Source of the DNA: Elstera sp043721315
Lineage (GTDB): Bacteria; Pseudomonadota; Alphaproteobacteria; Elsterales; Elsteraceae
DNA length: 64,000 nucleotides
Assembly: GCA_043721315.1 (NCBI GenBank)
Contig: JAYSQZ010000042.1
Location: forward strand, 11,326 to 75,325
Reading direction: 5' to 3'
This document shows positions 59,956 to 64,000 of the stretch, piece after piece (position 1 is the stretch's first letter; each line of letters starts with the position of its first letter). Below the pieces are notes generated by a model. That model had not been told where the DNA came from, searched no databases, and saw only the letters and a program-made list of their open reading frames with translations. A program made the translations under genes and the position numbers.

Positions 59956-60267
59956 ATGAGATTAAAAATTACAATATCAGGATACGAAAATATAAAAAAT
60001 TTTAATGAAAATAAGTCTCACAAAAATCACTTAATTAAATCATTTTTAAGTAAATTAATCAATTCTAATTCTACACACCTTTGTTTTGAGAGTTCATGCT
60101 TTGATAGTTACGACAAAATTGAAATTATCGTCGATTTATATAATACTAATTTACGAGTGCTATTTACATTGAGAGATCAAGGAATTTATTGTGGGATAGG
60201 CTCTGTGAATCGAAACGGGCACAACTACAGTATAAGTATGGTATTGGTTTCTTGGTATCAGGACTGA
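59956..60267 (+). CDS. Hypothetical protein in AT-rich island (103 aa)
   Basis: A 103-residue protein rich in Asn, Lys, Ser and Ile, unlike the surrounding genes. It begins MRLKITISGYENIKNFNENK and ends GHNYSISMVLVSWYQD, with alternating hydrophobic stretches that suggest beta strands (KIEIIVDLYNTNLRVLFTLRD). There is no signal peptide or family match. The ATG is preceded by TTGAGGGTTAACGA, a reasonable ribosome site, and an AT-rich upstream region. Small immunity or orphan proteins look like this, but nothing proves it. Confidence 0.5.
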   Translation: MRLKITISGYENIKNFNENKSHKNHLIKSFLSKLINSNSTHLCFESSCFDSYDKIEIIVDLYNTNLRVLFTLRDQGIYCGIGSVNRNGHNYSISMVLVSWYQD

Positions 60268-60337
60268 ATTGATTGTCTGGTCGTAATGTTTTTTTGAACT
60301 TTCACGTATAGAAAATCTTCGCAGACAAGGAAATTTT

Positions 60338-60506
60338 CTGAGATTCCGTATCGGGATACCGACTAGATCAATCCGCTTTATCTTTTTATATACTGTTGCC
60401 TCGCTGATCTTGTAGATAGTCACAATATCTTTTGCATCACGATCCTATTAGATCATAAAAACTCCTCACCGTTTCTCAGTCGCCGAATTACCAAACAATC
60501 TCTATA
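60338..60506. repeat. Diverged AT-rich relative of the MITE-like element at 34057
   Basis: From about 60360 it aligns in one register with 34079-34224, sharing ATCTTTTTA-like, ATCTTG-AGAT and CAG-CGCCGAATT-CCAAACA blocks, ending ACCAAACAATCTCT. Length (about 169) matches the 167 bases of the other copy. Most differences replace G or C by A or T. The left boundary is approximate. Confidence 0.6.
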
Positions 60507-60550
60507 ATATTCTTATTGTGCAACAATAAACCCCCGTGAAAAGAGCAATC

Positions 60551-60581
60551 TTTACACCTAAGAACCGGTCATTCATAATGA
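60551..60581 (+). promoter_or_regulatory. Promoter and operator of the phd-vapC pair
   Basis: TTTACA (60551-60556) and CATAAT (60574-60579) are separated by exactly 17 bases, close to the sigma-70 consensus. The palindrome TCATT-CAT-AATGA (60569-60581) overlaps the -10, as expected for an autoregulating antitoxin. The predicted start of transcription is about 30 bases before the phd ATG. Confidence 0.6.
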
Positions 60582-60614
60582 TCGCATCTGAAACGCTTGG
60601 TTTGGAGCATCCCA

Positions 60615-60887
60615 ATGGAACCCCTGCTGACGTTGAGCGTGACCGAGTTCAAGGCACACTGCCTTGAGTATATTGATCGGCTTGATCGACACGAGATCGG
60701 TGAACTCGTCCTCACAAAACGAGGAAAGCCCGTCGCCGTCATGAAGCCGCCGCAAACAACCGCAGAAGCCTTGCGCGCGGCCTACGGCTCGTTGCGGGGG
60801 TCGGTGGTGATCGCCGAGGGGGTTGACTTAACCGAACCCGCGTTCGAGGGGGTGATGGATGCCGAACTCGGTATTTTGCATCAATGA
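60615..60887 (+). CDS. Phd/YefM-family antitoxin
   Basis: A 90-residue antitoxin starting MEPLLTLSVTEFKAHCLEYI with the conserved LVLTKRGKPVAVMKP of the Phd/YefM fold, followed by a flexible toxin-binding tail (YGSLRGSVVIAEGVDLTEPA). It should bind the PIN toxin and repress the shared promoter. The ATG at 60615 follows TTGGAGCATCCCA. Its stop overlaps the toxin start (ATGA). GC-rich codon use contrasts with the AT-rich island upstream. Confidence 0.85.
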   Translation: MEPLLTLSVTEFKAHCLEYIDRLDRHEIGELVLTKRGKPVAVMKPPQTTAEALRAAYGSLRGSVVIAEGVDLTEPAFEGVMDAELGILHQ

Positions 60888-61300
60888 GTTTAGCGGCGAA
60901 TGGGCTGTTGCTCGATACTTGCGCCGCGCTCTGGTTCGCTGAGGGGGAGTTGAGCGAGCCAGCCTTGGAGAGACTTCTAACGGCGACGGGGGCTGGAGTT
61001 TTTATTTCTCCCGTTACGGGCTGGGAGGTTGGCCTTCTTAGCCAAGTGGGCAAGCTCCGGTATCTTTCCGATCCCCAGGCTTGGTATTCCGGCCTCTTGG
61101 CGTTGCCGGGAATTATCGAGGCCCCGTTTACCGGCGCGATGGCGATTGCCGCGTACCAACTTCCAGGCGACCTTCACAAAGACCCCGCCGACAGACTGCT
61201 GATTGCAACCGCGCGGGCGATGTGCATTCCGATCCTAACCAGCGATAGAAAAATCCTGCGCTACGCCGAGGCCGGGCATGTCCAAGCCGTTGAGTGTTGA
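60884..61300 (+). CDS. vapC: PIN-domain toxin (VapC-like)
   Basis: A 138-residue PIN ribonuclease. All four acidic residues are present: LLLDTCAALW, GWEVGLL, KDPADRLLIATA and LTSDRKIL. Such toxins cleave tRNA or rRNA when free of antitoxin. It overlaps the Phd-type antitoxin by 4 bases. A Phd-like antitoxin with a PIN toxin is a common pairing. It ends one base before the convergent binding-protein gene. Confidence 0.88.
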   Translation: MSLAANGLLLDTCAALWFAEGELSEPALERLLTATGAGVFISPVTGWEVGLLSQVGKLRYLSDPQAWYSGLLALPGIIEAPFTGAMAIAAYQLPGDLHKDPADRLLIATARAMCIPILTSDRKILRYAEAGHVQAVEC

Positions 61301-62419
61301 CTAAAGCCCCCCCACCCGGTCCGCCAGCGCCGCCGCTTGCGGCAAGAGCGGCAGAAGCTGGGAGAGCGGTGTCGGGTCGGCCTTAAACGGTCCCCAGCGG
61401 GTAACGGGGTTCGATAGCGGCGTTCCCGGTTTCAGCGGATAGCCCCACAGGGCTTCGGCGAGCAAGCGCTGGCCGGTGTCCGATGTAAGGTAGCTCATCA
61501 GCTTTACGGCACTCTCGCGCCGCCCGGTGGCTTGGGTAGCGCCGATGGTGACAACTTCGACCGGCGTGCCGCGCCCCTCACCCAAGGTTGGAAAACTCAC
61601 GGTGAGCTTATCGAGGGCGGGGCGCAAAGGATCGTCCCCCCCGCCTGGACTTAAACGGTCCGAAAGCCGCGCGAGCGTGCGGCTGCCGATCAAGGCCACG
61701 TCGCATTTACCGTCCACCAACGCTTGCACCAGCGGGCGATCTTCGGCGTCGGGCACGGGGGCTGCGGTATCCGGCGGCAGCGCTACGGCATTAGCGGTGA
61801 CGCCCTTCAACCAGGCTTCGGCGACTAAGGGATCTGGGATCATTTGTGTCGCAAGGAACGCGCGGCTGGCGAGGCGGCCCAGCGGCGGCAGGCATAAGCG
61901 GCCCTTGAAGGCGGGTTTTGCCAGATCGTCGTAGCGGGCGAGGTCGGAGGGTTTCACCTTCTCCGCCAAGCCCACGGCAGCGCGAACGAAGCCTGTCACG
62001 GCAATCCAGCGCCCACCGGGGTCGCGAAAGGCGGCGGGGATTGATTTATCGAGGTCCGGTATTGTCACGGGCACGAACAGCCCGGCGGTGGCGGCGCGCT
62101 CGGCACGGGTGAGGCTTGGCAGTAGTACCACATCGGCGGCAGTCGTCGCGCCTTCGCGCAACAGGCGGCCTAACAGCAAATCGGCTTGATCGGTTTCGAT
62201 CTGCACGCTGATGCCGCTTGCCTTCTGAAACTCTGCCAGTAAAGGCGCGAGGCGTTGCGGGTCGAACGGCGTGTAGAGCGTGAGGCGCGGGGCCTCTTTC
62301 GCAGGCTCAACCGCTTGGGGTGCCTCGGCGGGGGCTTGCGCCTGCGCTTTCGGCACAATCGCCATCGCAGCCCCCGAGGCCACGAGGAAAGCTGCCAAAG
62401 CTGCGCCCCGCAAGCCCAT
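61301..62419 (-). CDS. FbpA/FutA-like extracellular solute-binding protein lacking the iron tyrosines
   Basis: A 372-residue type-2 periplasmic binding protein with a signal peptide (MGLRGAALAAFLVASGAAMA, cleavage near AQAQA). The body resembles iron(III) binding proteins: LTLYTPFDPQRLAPLLAEF, AADVVLLP, ending ALWGYPLKPGTPLS. The tandem-Tyr motif near CDVALIGSRTLARL is absent. The ligand is therefore uncertain. It starts with ATG 62419, whose last base is shared with the rlmB stop (TAATG), and has no permease or ATPase nearby. Confidence 0.75.
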   Translation of the reverse strand: MGLRGAALAAFLVASGAAMAIVPKAQAQAPAEAPQAVEPAKEAPRLTLYTPFDPQRLAPLLAEFQKASGISVQIETDQADLLLGRLLREGATTAADVVLLPSLTRAERAATAGLFVPVTIPDLDKSIPAAFRDPGGRWIAVTGFVRAAVGLAEKVKPSDLARYDDLAKPAFKGRLCLPPLGRLASRAFLATQMIPDPLVAEAWLKGVTANAVALPPDTAAPVPDAEDRPLVQALVDGKCDVALIGSRTLARLSDRLSPGGGDDPLRPALDKLTVSFPTLGEGRGTPVEVVTIGATQATGRRESAVKLMSYLTSDTGQRLLAEALWGYPLKPGTPLSNPVTRWGPFKADPTPLSQLLPLLPQAAALADRVGGL

Positions 62420-63297
62420 TACGTTGACCCACCCGTCAAAACCCGCCGTGTTGCATAGAGCGCCACGGCGGCAGCGTTCGAGACGTTCAGCGAGGCGAAC
62501 TCGCCTGCGGTGGGCAGATGGCCCAATATATCGCAGGTCTCGCCCGTCAGGCGGCGCAGGCCAGGGCCTTCCGCCCCCAACACGAGGGCAATGCGGCCCG
62601 GACGTAAAACCGATTCCAGCGGTTTTTCGGCACGGCCTTCAAGCCCAATAACCCACACATCGGCTTCCTGTAACTGACGAATGGTGCGCGATAGGTTGAC
62701 GACGCGCACAACGGGCACGGCTTCCAGCGCGCCCGAGGCGGTTTTCGCCAAGGTGCCTGTTGCGGCGGCGGCGTTGCGATCCGGCATAATCAGCGCGGTC
62801 GCGCCGAACACGGCACAGGAGCGCAAAATCGCCCCCACATTGTGCGGGTCGGTGACTTGATCGAGCAGCACGAACAGCGCGTCCGGGGCTGCAGAAAACA
62901 ACACGTCTTCCAACCCCAGTTCCGGCAACGGATCGGCCAGCAACGCCACGCCTTGATGCACCGCGCCTGCGGGCAGATAGCGGTCGATCTCGGTACGATC
63001 AACGATGGTGGGGGTTAAGCCCGCATTCGTCGGATGCTTGGCAGGGGGCCAATCTTTCGCCGCTTCCGGGGTGAGCAGCAGTTGACGGCAGGTGCGGTCA
63101 GGGTTTGCCAGCGCGGCCCTAACCGCGTGATGACCGAACAGCCAGTTCTGGTTCGGCCCACCGTCCGCCCGCCCGCCGCTTCGGTGCCCGCGTGCAACGT
63201 CTGTGCGCGGGGCGTCATGTCCTTTAGGGGAGGAGGGGGGGGCAGACGGGCGCGGGCCTCGGGAAGCGGGGGGGCGCGGCGGACGGGATGGGGGCAT
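62419..63297 (-). CDS. rlmB: 23S rRNA 2'-O-ribose G2251 methyltransferase RlmB (SpoU family)
   Basis: A 292-residue SPOUT methyltransferase. The N-terminal ~50 residues are a Pro/Arg/Gly-rich, probably disordered extension. The substrate-binding domain starts NWLFGHHAVRAALANPDR. The trefoil-knot motifs are DQVTDPHNVGAILRSCAVFGA, LVLGAEGPGLRRLT and LNVSNAAAVALY. It methylates 23S rRNA. A TrmH-type tRNA enzyme is the alternative, less likely given the RlmB-like N-terminal domain. It is coupled to the binding-protein gene downstream. Confidence 0.9.
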   Translation of the reverse strand: MPPSRPPRPPASRGPRPSAPPSSPKGHDAPRTDVARGHRSGGRADGGPNQNWLFGHHAVRAALANPDRTCRQLLLTPEAAKDWPPAKHPTNAGLTPTIVDRTEIDRYLPAGAVHQGVALLADPLPELGLEDVLFSAAPDALFVLLDQVTDPHNVGAILRSCAVFGATALIMPDRNAAAATGTLAKTASGALEAVPVVRVVNLSRTIRQLQEADVWVIGLEGRAEKPLESVLRPGRIALVLGAEGPGLRRLTGETCDILGHLPTAGEFASLNVSNAAAVALYATRRVLTGGST

Positions 63298-63505
63298 GGG
63301 GTGCGGTCAAGTCACAAATAAGAGACAAAGAAGTTGCTAGTTTGCGCTGGCGCGCGCACTGGGGCAAGAGATTAACAAAAGCGGGTGCTGTCATAAAACC
63401 GCCGGAAACAGGACTCCGAATGCTCATATTGATTGACAGGGCGGGGGGGAATCCAATACTCCCGGTTCCGTCGCGGCGGTTGGCAACAATCGTCCGGGAA
63501 CCCTG

Positions 63506-63591
63506 GGAGGGGTGGCCGAGCGGTCAATGGCAGCAGACTGTAAATCTGCCGACGAATGTCTACGTTGGTTCAAATCCAACTCCCTCCACCA
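63506..63591 (+). tRNA. tRNA-Tyr (GTA)
   Basis: An 86-nt tRNA with encoded CCA. Acceptor GGAGGGG pairs with TCCCTCC, the anticodon arm is GCAGA-CTGTAAA-TCTGC (anticodon GTA at 63540-63542), there is a long variable arm as in tRNA-Tyr, and the T arm is GTTGGTTCAAATCCAAC. It is the first of two tRNAs before tuf. Confidence 0.97.
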
Positions 63592-63732
63592 AGGTTCCCA
63601 GAAGTCCGGTTTGCCGGACTGCGGCACTCCTGAAGCGGTCGTACCCGATGATCCAGAAGAACAATGTTCGTCGGGATTAACGGTTGCGGACCGCTGCTGG
63701 CGTATGGATTAGAGTTGATCGGGCGCGGTCTG

Positions 63733-63806
63733 GCGGGTGTAGCTCAACGGTAGAGCCCCAGCCTTCCAAGCTGGTTGTGAGGGTTCGATTCCCTTCACCC
63801 GCTCCA
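63733..63806 (+). tRNA. tRNA-Gly (TCC)
   Basis: A 74-nt tRNA with encoded CCA. Acceptor GCGGGTG pairs with CACCCGC, the anticodon stem-loop is CCAGC-CTTCCAA-GCTGG (anticodon TCC at 63765-63767), and the T arm is GAGGGTTCGATTCCCTT. It lies between tRNA-Tyr and tuf, a conserved order in proteobacteria. Confidence 0.97.
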
Positions 63807-63902
63807 GCGCCGCCCCAAGGTCGCTTTCGGTCCGCGTTGGCGCCCGCCCCCGTTGGACCCATTCGTGGTCGTTACCTTAGGTTTAGAGGAAGTCTCCAGT
63901 CC

Positions 63903-64000
63903 ATGGCGAAGGCTAAATTTGAGCGGAACAAGCCGCATTGCAACATTGGCACGATTGGTCACGTTGACCACGGGAAGACCTCGCTGACGGCCGCGATCAC
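63903..64000 (+). CDS. tuf: Elongation factor Tu (start only, runs off window)
   Basis: Only the first ~32 codons are in the window. They read MAKAKFERNKPHCNIGTIGH and then VDHGKTSLTAAI, which includes the GTP-binding P-loop GHVDHGKT. EF-Tu delivers aminoacyl-tRNA to the ribosome. The ATG at 63903 follows a GGAAG. Its position directly after tRNA-Tyr and tRNA-Gly matches the tRNA-tufB arrangement of other bacteria. Confidence 0.97.
   Translation, partial: MAKAKFERNKPHCNIGTIGHVDHGKTSLTAAI

Larger units (their letters stand above)
59815..60614. other. AT-rich island between recQ and the Phd-VapC pair
   Basis: Composition changes sharply from GC-rich to AT-rich at about 59815 and back near 60615. 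The island holds one plausible small gene (59956-60267), an AT-shifted copy of the MITE-like element (about 60338-60506) and the promoter of phd. The AT-rich DNA suggests acquisition from a different source, but no integrase, transposase or attachment site was seen. Confidence 0.7.

Noticed and set aside
60160..60423. 87-codon minus-strand frame in the AT-rich island
   Set aside because: It overlaps both the better-supported small gene and the repeat relative; part of its similarity to the other repeat copy follows from the shared DNA.
1..64000. CRISPR arrays, prophage, rRNA operon, integrative element
   Set aside because: No regularly spaced repeats, phage structural genes, integrase, transposase or rRNA sequence was seen.

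Overview
The window looks like chromosome from a GC-rich alphaproteobacterium, most likely Rhodospirillales/Azospirillaceae-like. This is inferred from gene content: sucCD next to an LDH-like mdh, phoR-pstSCAB-phoU-phoB in one run, PstA with a large N-terminal insert, CobS/CobT, DUF1491, DUF3422, GcvA-type LysR, and tRNA-Tyr/tRNA-Gly just before tuf. Species cannot be named from sequence alone. Most of the window is tightly packed core genome with many ATGA overlaps; there is no prophage, CRISPR array, rRNA operon or complete insertion sequence.

Layout. 1-5.4 kb: central carbon metabolism (sucD partial, sucC, mdh on minus; malic enzyme maeB on plus). 5.4-13.5 kb: the phosphate regulon phoR, pstSCAB, phoU, phoB, with a Pho-box-like array before pstS and a terminator after phoB. 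13.6-21 kb: a Cache chemoreceptor, a BadF-type kinase overlapped with an unknown helical protein, a GAF histidine kinase, a GlxA-type regulator, an MFS transporter and thioredoxin. 21-28.6 kb: LpoA-like lipoprotein, rsmI, yraN, gshB, cobS, cobT and a CheZ-like protein. 28.6-34 kb: class V aminotransferase with RidA, a LysR regulator, and a polyhydroxyalkanoate set (thiolase, class III-like synthase and a short possible partner). 34-37 kb: a nitronate monooxygenase with a Cys-rich tail, a GST and a ParDE-like pair. 37-46 kb: a nucleoside uptake and salvage block (deoA; deoC-punA-DUF1491-cdd; two permeases, ATPase, BMP-family binding protein), interrupted by a fused toxin-antitoxin remnant. 46-50 kb: HAD phosphatase, degenerate response regulator, photolyase/cryptochrome, GNAT and a small ORF. 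50-56.4 kb: a six-gene dipeptide import plus P1-peptidase operon. 56.6-59.8 kb: DUF3422 protein and recQ. 59.8-60.6 kb: an AT-rich island. 60.6-61.3 kb: Phd-VapC. 61.3-64 kb: an orphan binding protein, rlmB, tRNA-Tyr, tRNA-Gly and the start of tuf.

How the genes work together. Extracellular phosphate is sensed through the PstSCAB-PhoU complex and PhoR, which controls PhoB. The nucleoside block forms a complete route: import, deamination of cytidine, phosphorolysis of purine and thymidine nucleosides, and cleavage of deoxyribose-phosphate. The dipeptide operon pairs uptake with a peptidase.

The less ordinary signals are: an in-frame fusion of a RelE/HigB-type toxin N-terminus to its HigA-type antitoxin behind a perfect palindromic operator; a ~110-bp dispersed element that supplies the stop codons of both flanking convergent genes; a ~165-bp MITE-like element with an apparent 8-bp target duplication plus a strongly AT-shifted relative inside the AT-rich island; an FbpA-like binding protein lacking the tandem tyrosines of iron binders; and a nitronate monooxygenase with a CX2CX3C tail. 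No clearly new multi-gene system could be demonstrated from sequence alone.
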